Assembly (NCBI GenBank): GCA_036245525.1
Contig: BTPG01000005.1
Coordinates: 122,252,779 to 122,316,778 of the forward strand
Reading direction: 5' to 3'
Source of the DNA: Semisulcospira habei
Lineage: Eukaryota > Mollusca > Gastropoda > Semisulcospiridae
DNA length: 64,000 nt
The notes beneath the pieces are model-generated. The model searched no databases. It had not been told where the DNA came from and worked only from the letters and a program-made list of their open reading frames with translations. The translations under genes were made by a program, and so were the position numbers. This document shows positions 10,419-26,124 of this stretch, piece by piece; the stretch's first letter is position 1, and each line of letters opens with the position of its first letter.

Positions 10419-10833
10419 TCTTTATTATGTTTTGCTAAAATTAAACAGAACTTTTTTTCGAAACGCGATTGATGCAAGTATCAGTCACATAAAACTGATC
10501 TCCACGTCGGGCCAGTTACAGGAGCTAGCTTTAAATCCTGCCCGGGCCACTAAGCAACGTGCTCCGCTACAGCAGAGCACCATGCATAGTGGCTGACGCA
10601 GGATTTAAACTCTCTAATGCAGCTGAAGCCAGGGCAGCATTTGATTGCGAAAACTCCGGCTGATGTCGGGCCCTAGCTGGCCAAGTCACTCACGAAAGCA
10701 ATAGATGGGTGGTATTACAATTCGAATAAATTATTACATTGTTCTCTTGATCCAGACAACGCATATAGTGGAATATTTTGGTCTCTTTCATGACGAAAAG
10801 TCACGATATGAATACGCTCGATATATTTTTTAT

Positions 10834-10936
10834 TTAACCCGTTCACTGCCGGAGCACACCGAGAAACACCTAACTGCCATAGAATGTAAAATACGCAGAT
10901 CCTCAAAAGCCCATTGTTTTAACTATTGAAAGTTAA
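10834..10936. repeat. Decayed family A unit
   Basis: Begins TTAACCCGTTCACTGCC and retains ACGCAGATCCTCA, but no hairpin is left. Its right limit is unclear; a TTAA at 10933 may be shared with the next unit. Confidence 0.45.
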
Positions 10937-11161
10937 CCCATTTGCTGACGTGATCACAAATTGCGCGTCTAAAACTCATACACACTGACCGACATTTGCG
11001 TGAAAGATACAGAAGCCAACGGGACCGAAAATAGGCACAACGAGGACAGGACTAACAAGAGACATAGATTCTCATGAGCCCCCGGGACAGCGGGGGCTCA
11101 TGAGGGTCTATGTCTCTTGCAGCTGGGTGGCGTTTGCCTTCCCCGGGTGTTAAGGGGTTCA
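10933..11161. mobile_element. Family A unit with hairpin
   Basis: Starts TTAACCCATTTGCTGACG. The hairpin at 11056-11119 has GAGACATAG on the left and CTATGTCTC on the right, a variant carried by both arms. The right flank GGTGTTAAGGGGTTCA has a mutated end. Confidence 0.75.
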
Positions 11162-11428
11162 CTTTTCATTGCCGGGGCAGAACGAAAAACAGTTATCTGC
11201 AAGGGATGTAACAGTAATAAATCCTCAAGAACGTTCTGCAGGTACGATGGGGCTCATGAAGATCTGTGCATCGTGCTTGAGGCATTTTGTTCTGTGTTCG
11301 GCAAGTAGATCTGTACGTTAGTAAGTTTCTCACTGAAGACGATTCCAGATATTTTTTTCTTCGTCAGTAGCAGTAAAGGGTTGATGAAAATAAAAGTTGT
11401 TGTTGTTGTGTACCTTGTTTTTGAAAGC

Positions 11429-11735
11429 TATCCGATCCATGGCAGACTTTGCTAAAATCCGCCGATACAACCGTTTATTAATGTTGCCTTGCCTCAATCA
11501 TGACTTTTCTACAAGTCTTTTCACAATCCATGTGAGTATAAACGTTCCAGAAGTTTTCCACAGCCTGTTGGACGTAACGGAAATAACTCTCCTGCTTAGA
11601 AAGGAGAAGAATAGGAGAGAATGTCTTACATTTTATGACATTCAAACTTCACAATTTAAGTGAGCCCTTTTTTTGTCTAGCATTGTGGTCAAAGATACTA
11701 AGGGCATCTGAAGCGGAAATATTGCGAACTATTAA
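11429..11735 (+). repeat. Dispersed repeat R, copy 2
   Basis: Matches 34945-35234 and 39919-40173. Shared blocks are CCATGGCAGACTTTG, CACAATCCATGTGAGTA, GAACTCTCCTG-like and CATTTTATGACATTCAAACTTC. The A-rich reading frame here is not conserved in the other copies. Confidence 0.65.
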
Positions 11736-11738
11736 ACC

Positions 11739-11840
11739 AGTAAGCAAAGGTCCTCGGGCCCACGACGGCCGCAGTGGGCACGCGCACGGCTGTGCGCGGG
11801 CCCACTGCGGCCGTCGTGGGCCCGGAGATGTTTTGCTACT
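11739..11840. mobile_element. Family E hairpin
   Basis: A 102-bp palindrome: AGTAAGCAAAGGTCCTCGGG on the left, CCCGGAGATGTTTTGCTACT on the right, and a long GC-rich inner stem. The inner arms carry CCACGACGGCC/GGCCGTCGTGG, whereas the copy at 46314 carries the GATGTCGGC/GCCGACATC pair. Confidence 0.85.
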
Positions 11841-12137
11841 GGGGTAACCCTTTACTGCCGGGAGTGGGTCGCTTTAAACAAAAGCCTGCCTTTTTTATTA
11901 AGATAGTCCCTGTTAGGCACATGACGATAGGTCTATCTGGGGAGTTTGTCCGCAACGGTACTGACAGATCGTGATTTAAAGCACATCTATCGACGTAAGC
12001 CTGCTCAACTTATTAAGCCAGTTGTTTCACCATTTTTCATTACTATTCTATTTTAAACCCCATGAGTACAGTGAGCGAGCGAAATCAGATCATTTCTCGG
12101 TGTCTGAGGTAGCAGTTCTGGCTGGTTTTGTTAGAAA

Positions 12138-12205
12138 AGAGGCATAGACTCACATGATCCCCTGCAGAAGGAGGGGCTCTTTATGTGAGTCGAGTAGTGC
12201 CTCTT
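12138..12205. repeat. Family A hairpin, diverged
   Basis: AGAGGCATAGACTCACATGA faces a right arm TATGTGAGTCGAGTAGTGCCTCTT. The ACTCACAT variant is shared by both arms despite added bases in the right arm. Confidence 0.7.
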
Positions 12206-12422
12206 GTAATCGAAAAAGGCACCCCTTGACGAATGGTGGTCGATACATCTCTCGCGACTGACCCTGAGAGTTTGTGCACGTGTGTCGGCAAGTACGGAAT
12301 GAGGCACCTCGAAAAGGTCACTCTGTGTAACCCTTTGTAATGGTACTGTGTGGCGAAGGTTAGGGCATTCACACGACGTGATAATTCACTGACTGCGTAT
12401 CTTGTGTGGAACGCTTGAAATA

Positions 12423-12480
12423 CTCTCTCTCTCTCTCCCTCTCTCTCTCTCCCCCCCCTCTCTCTCTCTCTGTCTCTGTC

Positions 12481-12513
<33 letters not shown>

Positions 12514-12516
12514 GTC

Positions 12517-12587
<71 letters not shown>
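12423..12587 (+). repeat. (TC)n/(TCTG)n tract, 5' side of a LINE
   Basis: Pure to mildly interrupted TC and TCTG repeats, ending a few bases before LINE-homologous sequence starts. Confidence 0.95.
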
Positions 12588-12589
<2 letters not shown>

Positions 12590-12596
12590 CGTATAT

Positions 12597-15077
<2,481 letters not shown>

Positions 15078-15194
15078 ATCTCTCCTCCCTTGCTCTCTGT
15101 TATCTCTCCATCTATCCTCCCTCGCTCTCTTTTTTGCCTTCCTGTGTCAACATTCAATTCAAACAGTTTCTTGTAAGAATCGTGTTGTATTGTC

Positions 15195-15195
<1 letters not shown>

Positions 15196-15225
<30 letters not shown>

Positions 15226-15300
15226 CAACAAACAAACAACCCCCCCCCTACAAAAACAAACAACAACAAAAACAACAACAACAACAACAAAAAAAACCCC
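15196..15300 (+). repeat. Poly-A and AAC-rich low complexity
   Basis: An A-run (about 15196-15223) followed by CAAACAAC- and AACAAC-type repeats. Confidence 0.8.
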
Positions 15301-15324
15301 AAACAAACCAGAAGCACAATTTGT

Positions 15325-15600
15325 AAGGACGGAACTCCGCAGGAGAGCCTCACTGGGTTAGAGGAGACGCCGTCGATGGTGACGGACTGCTGTCTGTCGG
15401 AGAGGTAGGAGAGAAACCAGGAGTGAGCAGAGTCAGTGATGCCAAAGGAGTGGTGAAGGCAGTGGAGGAGGATAGAATGATCTATAATGTCGAAGGCGGC
15501 AGAGAGATCGAGTATCGTAAGAAGGGAGAGGTTGCCCGAGTCGGTAGAGAGGAGCAGATCGTTCAGGATATGTAGAAGGGCTGTTTCAAGAAGGGCTATA
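15325..15600 (-). pseudogene. L2-like RT palm fragment
   Basis: The reverse-strand frame encodes ETALLHILNDLLLSTDSGN, LLTILDLSAAFDIIDHSILL, HSFGITDSAHSWFLSYLSDR and LSCGVPS. These are the finger and first palm motifs of L2-type reverse transcriptases, where DLSAAFD holds the first catalytic Asp. The fragment is cut before PQGS continues and before YADD. It belongs with the L2-like copies at 6831 and 56393 but covers a more upstream part. Confidence 0.85.
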
Positions 15601-15616
15601 TAAATAAGATACCCCA

Positions 15617-15695
15617 TTAACTGATTTGCGGCCAGCCGCAGCCGAATGCGCGGCATAAGCGCGCATCCGGATGCGGCTGCCCGCGAATGAGTTAA
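15617..15695. mobile_element. Family D palindrome, TTAA-bounded
   Basis: TTAACTGATTTGCGGCCAGC on the left and GCCCGCGAATGAGTTAA on the right. The inner arms are CAGCCGAATGCGC/GCGCATCCGGATGC. The arms differ from the other D copies, yet still match each other for most of their length. Confidence 0.75.
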
Positions 15696-15817
15696 GCTAC
15701 TGAGTTAAATATCTCATCAACTGCGCTATTAAATTACCAACAGGACCTCAATCAATTATTACAATAAAACGATAGACGTAAAGAACAGGACTAACAACAC
15801 AGGACACAGGACTAACA

Positions 15818-15907
15818 ACAGACATAAAAAGCGGGGGCTCATGAGGGTTTGTGTCTCTTGCAGATGGATATTCTTCGACTTTCCCCTGCGGTTGAGGGCT
15901 TAATATT
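15818..15907. repeat. Half of a family A unit
   Basis: AACAGACATAAAAAGCGGGGGC: most of the left arm is deleted, while the right arm (GCGGGGGCTCATGAGGGTTT, then TGTCTCTTGC) and the right flank are kept. Confidence 0.65.
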
Positions 15908-16032
15908 GATTTCCCAGTCTTGAGTTCATTTAGTTTGGGTTTCGGTGACTTTTTTTTTTTTTTTTTTTTTTTTTAATGGTGCAATCATCCGTCTGGACAA
16001 AGAGCACTATACGACAGCAAAACGTTTGAGTT

Positions 16033-16113
16033 TTAACTCATTCGAGACGTGCCGCCTACGGATACGCGGCAAACCGTAGCATATCCGTAGGCGGCAAACC
16101 TCGAATGAGTTAA
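16033..16113. mobile_element. Family D palindrome, TTAA-bounded
   Basis: Exactly bounded by TTAA on both sides: TTAACTCATTCGAGACGTGC and CGAATGAGTTAA. The inner stem pairs GCCGCCTACGGATACG with CATATCCGTAGGCGGC. Total length is 81 bp with no coding capacity. Confidence 0.85.
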
Positions 16114-16615
16114 TCTCGTTTTCCTACACATTTAGCTTGGGTTACTAGGTAGAAAATAGAAAATAATAAGGATGAAGGAAAGTCCGGTTGAAGAGAGCTT
16201 TGAGACAGACGCCGCTTCCTCCAAGCCTTTTAACGAAGACTGAAGTAATTGCGGCAAGACACCCCGTTGAAGAAATAAAGCGGGCAGATGCATTGTGTAC
16301 CGTGACCTGATTCAGGAAAAGCACTCCAGAGTGATGTCATAAAACCTGCTGTTGTAAGTGCACTCTAATTGAGGAAGTCGTGACTTGTCGTCTCGATTCG
16401 GATGCGACGCGTAATGACTTTGTGCTTAGTTACGTGGTATTTTTGGTACCACGCACTAAGTAGCCAATAAACGATATACGATATTATATAAATTATACTG
16501 ACACACATTGGGCACTAAAGCAGGAATGTCCATTTTTGGAAACTTTTACTTTGAAGACTACATAGCTTTCACTTTAACTACTTAAACTGCCGGGAGAAGG
16601 TGAACGCTACTCTGC
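16114..16615. other. No recognisable feature
   Basis: Mixed-composition sequence; a short inverted pair around GTGGTATTTTTGGTACCAC (16434-16453) is the only structure noticed. Confidence 0.4.
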
Positions 16616-16616
16616 T

Positions 16617-16683
16617 GCAAGTGAGACATATATCCTCATGAGCCCCCGCTGTCGCGGGGTCTCATGAGGATTTATGTCTCTTG
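16617..16683. mobile_element. Family A hairpin
   Basis: Arms GAGACATATATCCTCATGAG and CTCATGAGGATTTATGTCTC meet at CCCCCGCTGTCGCGGGG. The GAGACATA/TATGTCTC variant occurs in both arms. Confidence 0.8.
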
Positions 16684-16967
16684 TTGGTCCTACGTTCTTT
16701 TTATGTCTATTTTTGTCTCGTTTACATCTGCATCCTTCACGGGAATGTCGGTCAGTGTACAGTAGTTTTGCAGACGCGCAATTCATGATCGCTGGCAGCG
16801 AATGGATTGAAGACTACATAACAGTTCTGCGACAGATGGGCCGTGGTTGTTCAAGGGTGTTGCCTTTTGAGCTATTTTGGCACCACTCTGGATCGTATCA
16901 TCTCGTACTGGAGAGTGTAACTATATATGTTTACTCACTGCCGAGAAAAGGTGAACAACAGCCAGCT

Positions 16968-17034
16968 GCAAGATGCGTAGATCCTCAAGTGCTCCAGGAA
17001 GGTGCAGGGGCTCATGAGAATCTATGCTTTTAGC
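16968..17034. repeat. Family A hairpin, diverged
   Basis: GCAAGATGCGTAGATCCTCA faces CTCATGAGAATCTATGCTTT. The central GC stem is disrupted. The left flank GTTTACTCACTGCCGAG is family-like. Confidence 0.65.
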
Positions 17035-17406
17035 TGAAACCTCTTTGTCTCCATTTCTTTGACGACTTGGGATCTGCTGCTGATGTTGAACTGACAATGT
17101 CCACTGACAGTCATACTAAAACTGGTCATTATAGGCCGTGATGGCCGAAAATCTCTCCCCCTCTTTCCTTTTTGGGACCCTTCGGCGAACACCTATTTGT
17201 CCGACCTGGTTGCAATTTGTTGTCAGATTCTACATGGGAAAGAGCCAGTACCATGAATTATGCCTACTTAAATACTATATAGAACATTTTGTTGGTGTTA
17301 CAGTACTACTACATTGACTAAAACAACAGGCATTGCTACCTTCATGTTACCTCTTCATTTCTGATGTGCGTGTAGTAATCATGTCAAGGTGTATTTGTTA
17401 TGTTGT
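17035..17406. other. No gene seen
   Basis: Mixed-composition sequence up to the target-site duplication of the retrotransposon starting at 17419. Confidence 0.4.
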
Positions 17407-17418
17407 GTTCAGACCGGA

Positions 17419-20400
17419 CCTCGCGCTGGGACCATATGGCGTTGAGGCGCGTCCCCTGGGTGGTGGATAGGGGGTCCCTCGCGAGAGGGGTGCATGCACC
17501 GAATGAAATAGGTGCCGTGAACCAACATGGTCTAAGGGAAGGTGACCCCGACAGAAAACCCCTGGTCCTTCTAGTAAGGGGGTTGGGCGTGGGGGTAGCT
17601 TCCCCACCCTGCAAATAAGGAAATAGCTACAAAAACGCCGACGAAAAGACAAACAGCAATTTCTTTCCTGGAGGAGGAAGCTTCTTCTACCAGAAGATTT
17701 ATGACGTCCTGTGGTGAAAGCCGGAAGTCGTCGGAAGCCACAGGACCGAGCCGCCTCTCTCTATCCAGGGACACAAACATGGGCACATGGAATGTCAAGA
17801 CCATGTACCAGAGCGGCAAGGCCGCCCAGATAGCAGCGGAAATGCAAAAGTACAACCATTCCCTGCTAGGTATCAGTGAAGCCAGATGGACGCAGTCTGG
17901 CCAGAGGAGGCTGTTAAGTGGGGAGAAGATTCTGTATTCAGGTCATGAAGAGGAGAATGCCCCCCATATAGAAGGAGTAGCATTCATGCTGTCACCAGTG
18001 GCACAGAGAGCGCTGATGGGATGGGAACCTCTTGGGCCATAAATTATCACAGCAGCCTTTAGAACCAAGAAAAAGATCAAGCTGAACGTCATCCAGTGTT
18101 ATGCGCCCACTACTGACAGTGACGAGGAAGAGAAACAAGAGTTCTACGACCGACTCCAGAGTGCTATGGACAAATGTGCGGAGCGAGACATCACCATCAT
18201 CATGGGCGATTTTAATGCCAAAATAGGAGAGGACAACACCGGATACGAAGAGGTGATGGGGAGACAGGGACTACGGGAGATGAGTGAGAACGGGGAGAGG
18301 TTTGTAGACTTTTGTGCTCTTAACAGACTTGTCATTAGAGGAAGCATCTTCCCACACAGAAGAATACACAAAGCAACTTGGGTCTCACCTGACCATACTA
18401 CAGAAAACCAAATAGACCATATCTGCATTAGCAAGAAATTTAAAAGATCCCTTCAAGATGTTCGAGTGAGGAGGGGAGCAGATGTTGCCTCAGACCACCA
18501 TCTGCTTACATTAAGAATAAAGCTCAAGTTAAAGAAACGCCGCACAGAGACAACAAGAAGACAGCACTATAATGTAGGCCTCCTGAGAAAGACTGGAGTG
18601 AGAGAAGAGTTCAGACTGGTGCTGTCCAACCGGTTTCAAGCGCTACAGGAGCTAGTAAATGAAGAGGAGGCGGTCACCACAGAGCAGCAGTGGAAGGCAG
18701 TTAGAGAGGCGCTGAACTTAACCTGCAAAGACACTGTAGGGTTCAGGAAACATAATCACAAGGACTGGCTGTCTGCACAGACCTTGAAGAAGATAGAAGT
18801 GAGGAAGTAGAAGAAAGCAGTTGTCAACAAAAGTCGCACGAGAGCGGCCAAAGCAAGGGCACAGGAGGAATACTAGGAAGCCAACCGCGAGGTGAAGAGG
18901 AGTATCAGGGCAGACAAGAGGGCCTACACAGACAGCCTGGCAGCAGAGGCAGAAAAGGCAGCAGGCAGCGGCAACATGAAACAGCTCTACGACATTACCA
19001 GAAGATTGAAGAACGGCAAAGCAGCAGGGCCAGAGGGCATCCCAGCGGAGGCTCTAAAAGCAGACCTAGAGACAACAGTAGATATGCTGTACCCACTGTT
19101 TGGAAAGATCTGGGAAGAGGAGGTGATGCCGGCTGACTGGAAGGAGGGGTACCTAATCAAGCTTCCCAAGAAAGGCGACCTCAGCAAGTGTTCCAACTAC
19201 AGAGGAATCAACGTGCTGTCAGTACCAGGAAAGGTCTTCAACAGGATCATCCCAAAGAGAATGAAGAGTTGCGTTGAACCCCAGCTGAGAGACCAGCAAG
19301 CAGGATTCAGGAAAACCGATCATGTACAGACCAGATCGCCACTCTCCGCATCATCGTGGAACGGTCTCTGGAGTACGTCAACTTTGTGGATTACGAGAAA
19401 GCATTTGACAGCGTGGACGGAGAGACTCTATGGAAACTCCTACGACACTACGGTGTACCCACAAAGCTCGTCCGCCTGATCAAGAGCAGCTACGATGGCA
19501 TGACATGTCGCGTAATCTACGAAGGGCAATTCACCAGGGAGCTCTAGGTCAGAACCGGTGTCAGGCAGGGGTGTTTGCTGTCTCCGTTCCTCTTCCTACT
19601 GGCCATAGACTGGGTCATGAAGAGGACCACAGAGCACAGAAGAAGTGGAATACAGTGGACACTGTGGACACAGCTTGACGACCTCGATTTTGCAGACGAC
19701 TTGGCTTTACTGTCCCACACTCATCAACAAATGCAGGACAAGACCACGAGGCTTGCTGACATCTCGTCCCAAGTGGGCATCACCATCCACAAACAGAAAA
19801 CAAAGACAATGAGGCTGAACGCAACCAGGGAAGAACCAGTCTTGCTTGCTGGCATCCCGTTGTAGGAGGTGGAGTCTTTCACCTATCTCGGGAGCATCAT
19901 AGACAAAAAAGGCGGCACTGATGCAGATGTCAGAGCACGAATCGGTAAAGCCAGAGCAGCCTTTCTCCAGTTGAAAAAAGTGTGGAGTTTCAGAGAGCTG
20001 TCACAACACACCAAAGTTCGGATTTTCAACTCCAACGTAAAAGCAGTTTTCCTATATGGAGCAGAGACTTGGAGATTGACAAAAACCACAGTCAACAGAG
20101 TACAGATCTTCATAAACTGTTGCCTTAGAAGAATTTTGAAAATCCACTGGCCAGAGAAGATCAGCAACGTCAGACTTTGGGAGAGAACAGAGCAGATAAC
20201 AGCAGAGAATGAAATTGGGCGAAGAAGATGGTGATGGATTTTTCACAGTCTGAGAAAGCCAGCTTCCAGTATCACTAGGCAGGCATTGTCATGGAACCCC
20301 CAGGGAAAGAGGAAAAGAGGCAGGCCGAGAAACACCTGGCGTTGAGACCTCCAAGCAGACATCAAGAGACTGGGAACCACCTCGAGTAAAATCGAAGGAG

Positions 20401-20482
20401 AAGCACAGGACAGGAGTCGCTGGAGATCTCTCGTCGACGGCCTATACACGGGGAGGGGTGACAGGCGTAAGTCAGTAAGTAA
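17419..20482 (+). mobile_element. RTE-like APE-RT retrotransposon, copy 1
   Basis: Near full-length element of about 3.06 kb. GTTCAGACCGGA (17407-17418) precedes it and GTTCAGACCAGA (20483-20494) follows it, a 12-bp target duplication with one mismatch. The 5' UTR (CGCGCTGGGACCATATGG...) is shared with copy 2 at 36562. The 3' end is a short (GTAA)n array, not poly-A. It has one long frame, no separate ORF1, and carries stops and a frameshift. The clade label is by resemblance only. Confidence 0.9.
17701..20234 (+). pseudogene. Endonuclease-reverse transcriptase polyprotein, defective
   Basis: The AP-endonuclease domain spans about 17780-18520: GTWNVKTMYQSGKAAQIA, ISEARWTQSG, VIQCYAPT, IIMGDFNAKIG (catalytic Asp/Asn) and ASDHHLL (catalytic His). 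A basic linker and the RT follow: NGKAAGPEGIPAEAL, NYRGINVLS, VDYEKAFDSVDGETLW, GVRQGCLLSPFLF, FADDLALLS and FTYLGSIIDKKGGTDADV. In-frame stops lie at 18040, 18808, 18874 and 19545, with another at 19863 and a frameshift near 19310. The stops at 18040 and 19545 recur in copy 2. An in-frame stretch of 88 codons present in copy 2 is absent between DITRRL and KNGKAAG. Confidence 0.9.
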
Positions 20483-20527
20483 GTTCAGACCAGAGGCCTC
20501 ACAATAATTTTTCAGAGTTCTGAGCCG

Positions 20528-22842
<2,315 letters not shown>

Positions 22843-22870
22843 TCTCTCTCTCTCTCCTTGAAAAATAAAA

Positions 22871-22962
<92 letters not shown>
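22843..22962 (+). repeat. (TC)n tract with an embedded LINE-tail scrap
   Basis: The TC repeats are interrupted at 22857-22870 by CTTGAAAAATAAAA, which matches the bases before the tail of the LINE at 12597 (CCTTGAAAAATAAAG at 14945). This looks like an extreme 5'-truncated insertion. Confidence 0.8.
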
Positions 22963-22966
<4 letters not shown>

Positions 22967-23237
22967 CACGTATTCCGAAAGCAGGAGAATGCAAGTCTCT
23001 CTCCGCATAATTCTGATTCACACCATCTCCAGTCAACTCAGTGGCGATGACGTCAAACCTCTCTTTGAAACAGCGGAAGTCACGAAGCGTCTCTTTGAAA
23101 CAGAGGAAGTAAGGAAAGTGGCAGACACAATAAATTATTTCGCATACTTTCCAATAGCTGGTGTAAATTACGAAAGTTCAGTTATGGTGGCCTGCATATC
23201 TAAACACAGAACCACAGCCACGGTATAACAGTACAGA

Positions 23238-23328
23238 TTAACCCTTTCCGTTCGGTAGTGGTTTTAGTTGCGACGATTTCTACAGGAATTATCGCGACTA
23301 AAACAGCTACCGACACGCAAAGGGTTAA
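23238..23328. mobile_element. Family C palindrome, TTAA-bounded
   Basis: TTAACCCTTTCCGTTCGGTA on the left and TACCGACACGCAAAGGGTTAA on the right. The inner stem pairs GGTTTTAGTTGCGACGAT with ATCGCGACTAAAAC. Length is 91 bp. TTAACCC is the sequence expected for piggyBac-like ends. Confidence 0.85.
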
Positions 23329-23359
23329 ACTGCCGAGAAAAACTGAAGATCACCCAGCG

Positions 23360-23425
23360 TCAATAGGTATTGATCATCATGAGCACCATCAGTTGCGGGG
23401 CCTCATGGATTCTATGCATCTTGCT
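23360..23425. repeat. Family A hairpin, diverged
   Basis: Arms GGTATTGATCATCATGAGCA and GGGGCCTCATGGATTCTATG are only partly complementary. Confidence 0.55.
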
Positions 23426-23617
23426 GAAAAGGGATTGAATACACTTATAACCCAAAATGCATAATCATACAAGATTTAACCCTTTGGCTATCGGTAGCGC
23501 TCTAACAACCAAACCAAGAATCATCTCTACCAATAACAAAACAAAACAATAACAACAACAAACCAACAACAACAAAAACCAAACATATTTGATAAGTGTG
23601 ATAAACAAATTCGTCTG

Positions 23618-23838
23618 TTAATCCGTTCTCAGGGCCAAGAAAATTTAACACCACCCAACTGCAAGAGGTATAGATGATACTCATGAGCCCACGCAGCTGC
23701 GGGGGCTCATGATGATTTATGCCTCTTGTTAAAACCACTTTGAATCTACGTTCTTTGGGACATCTATTTTTTTTGTTGTCTTGAATTAACAAAGATTTCT
23801 AAAACACAGCCTGCGTCATCTGGCACTGAACGGGTTAA
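23618..23838. mobile_element. Complete family A unit
   Basis: This 221-bp unit runs from TTAATCCGTTCTCAGGGCC to GGCACTGAACGGGTTAA. The hairpin is at 23661-23728 and a right interior (CACTTTGAATCTACGTTC, then CCTGCGTCATCTGGCAC) is shared with the unit at 41944. Confidence 0.85.
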
Positions 23839-23839
23839 A

Positions 23840-24630
23840 CCAGAAAAGACACGCCAAACACTTCTGGATGAAGTCAAAGTCAGTTGTTGTTGCTGTTGTT
23901 GTCGCTGTTATTGCTACTTTTGCTGTTGTTGTTCTGGTCGGTCAGCGACAGTTTACTGATGACTAATTGAGTTGTGGAAATAAAATAAAAAATGTTTTGC
24001 ATAATTGCGCACTGTAGCGTTTTCCAAATAAAAGAAAACTAGTGTAATTCATTCAGTAATGATTGCCAATTTTCTCGGAACACTATGACCAGCGTAGTTT
24101 CTTTATGGACGCCTTGCTTCAATTACCGAGTGTGCGTGATTATGATTGTGTTGTGCTAGTTCTGTGGATTTGGAAATTAGTGCTAATTCTGACGTGAAAA
24201 AGAAACGCGACATTGTTTTAAAAAAATCGTGGCAAACGCGTCAGTGAAGAATCAACGGGTCATTTTTTTTTAAGCGTGTGTCTTTCTCCGTTGGGTTCTT
24301 CTCTTCGTTTTAGACGCTTTGCAGTCGCCTTTTGGGTCTGGATTAAACACTTCAGTGTAGTTTCCGATGATCCAAAAAATGCAGCATTTCTTTTGCTCGT
24401 CAGTATATAAGCTAAAATCTCAGACCGACACACTTTTGTGTTACGCAAACTCTGTCACTACGCCGTCGAAAAATATGCTTCGAGTTGTAAAGGGGCACTT
24501 TTAGTTTCCATAGAAACACAACAATGTTTGGGTGGCTGGCCACTCAGTCACAGGAAAAAAAAACCGATATTCCAATGTTTCCACAATTTACACGCTGATC
24601 ACCAGTAATTTTCACAACAGAACACAACAG
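23840..24630. other. No gene; GTT-rich stretch
   Basis: Short GTT-rich repeats near 23882-23935; otherwise nothing recognisable. Confidence 0.4.
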
Positions 24631-24631
24631 T

Positions 24632-24740
24632 CAGCAAACGATTTTCGGTTCGACGTCGGCCACATGAGGCCCGCACACAGGCGTGATCGGGCATCTTGCG
24701 GCCGACGTCGAGCGAGGACATTTCACTTACTGGGAATGTT
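24632..24740. repeat. Diverged family E element
   Basis: CAGCAAACGATTTTCGGTTC and CGACGTCGGCC on the left, GGCCGACGTCGAGCGAGGAC on the right. The outer parts still pair; the centre is degraded. Confidence 0.55.
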
Positions 24741-24892
24741 CTGTTGTGAAATTACGTAATTTTCGAGGTATGCGGCAAAATGATTATCAATGAACAGGCG
24801 AATGACCGGAGAAAAAATGATAATAATCCCCCCCAAAAAAAAAACACAACAAACATAGAGACAAATCACAGTTGACTAGCGTGCAACCGGAA

Positions 24893-24953
24893 GTTAGTTA
24901 GTTGGTTGGCTATTAGGGTTGAACGCAGAGCAGACGACGAAGGCCATCTCGCT
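24893..24953 (+). repeat. Dispersed repeat K, copy 2
   Basis: TTAGTTAGTTGGTTGGC, then GGGTTGAACGCAGAGCAGAC and GACGAAGGCCATCTCGC, matching 4286-4332. Confidence 0.6.
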
Positions 24954-24959
24954 GCTGGC

Positions 24960-25572
24960 AACCAGAAGTGATTACCTGCCCATTGTATTTACCGTCGTCG
25001 AAACAGGGCGAATCGCCAAGGGCGGACAAGCAGTAAGCTATCCAAGGTAGCGTGTGAAACAGTTGCATGCGCCATGCAATTACATCATGTTACCTCTGAG
25101 CTACCGCCCAGTGCGTCGGCCAACTGTGGCCTTCATCGGCCCGAAGAACGTTTGCTATTGTGCAGTCTTCATGCGCTTAATCACACACTTCCCTTCAGTC
25201 TGTGGAGAGGTTCACTACAGACAATTGCAAGAATATAATAGATCTACTAGTTTGCGCCAGTTAGCCTTGGGCCGATGTCAGCCTCTTTTCTGCATTGCAC
25301 AACAAATGATACATCTATGTTGTCCGAAGTCGGCCAGGTGATAGTTTGCTTACAATGTTATTTGCATCTGAAAAAATAGAAATAAAAGGTGTAGGACGTT
25401 TATTAGTTATACAACCGCAGAAAATTATTTAGTGTAGTGGACAGTCTCTCGCTCGCCCGAAGTGTACGCACTTGTCTTTCAAGTCGATGGCAGTGCAAAT
25501 ATTTATTTCAAGAACTTTTACTGGATTTGGTGACTACTACTACTACGGTTAAGTCTGCTACTGCTACTACCG

Positions 25573-25575
<3 letters not shown>
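24960..25575. other. No gene; a few family E-like words
   Basis: GCGTCGGCCAACTGTGG and CATCGGCCCGAAGAACG near 25110-25150 suggest a decayed family E arm; the rest is unremarkable. Confidence 0.35.

Positions 25576-25644
<69 letters not shown>
25576..25644 (+). repeat. (TC)n tract
   Basis: A pure TC repeat with no LINE sequence recognised on either side, unlike most other TC tracts here. Confidence 0.95.
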
Positions 25645-25648
<4 letters not shown>

Positions 25649-26124
25649 TGTCTGTTGTCTTTCCACGTTGTTTTTCTAATGTCTATATAACTACCAGGTG
25701 TCTGTGACTGAGGACCCCCCAGCCTGATTCATGCGGTCGACCCCAGCTGTGCCTAATCACTCTTAAATTCAAACCTCAACCCCTCCTTCAAGAGGCATAG
25801 GTGTTCATGAGTCCCTACGCCTCTCTGCAAGTGATGCTGGGGCTGGCTGAGGGTGTGCAATCCCGCTTTTTAAATGTTATACGTCGATTGCTGGCTAACG
25901 ATCACTTCCTAACGGGAATGTTATCATGTAAGAGTGTCCAACTGTCATTTTTTTCTTCTCTAAGATGGCTACGAGGACCCTCGTTCCTTCAGTTAAAGTT
26001 GCTTCTCTTCTTGAAATCTTTTTTTGGCAGATCGGCTGCAGACGACTTGAATAATAAGGAACTGCTTTTGAAATATCCACGTAATACAACTTCGTGTCGC
26101 CGAGAAGACAGGGTATGTATCTTA

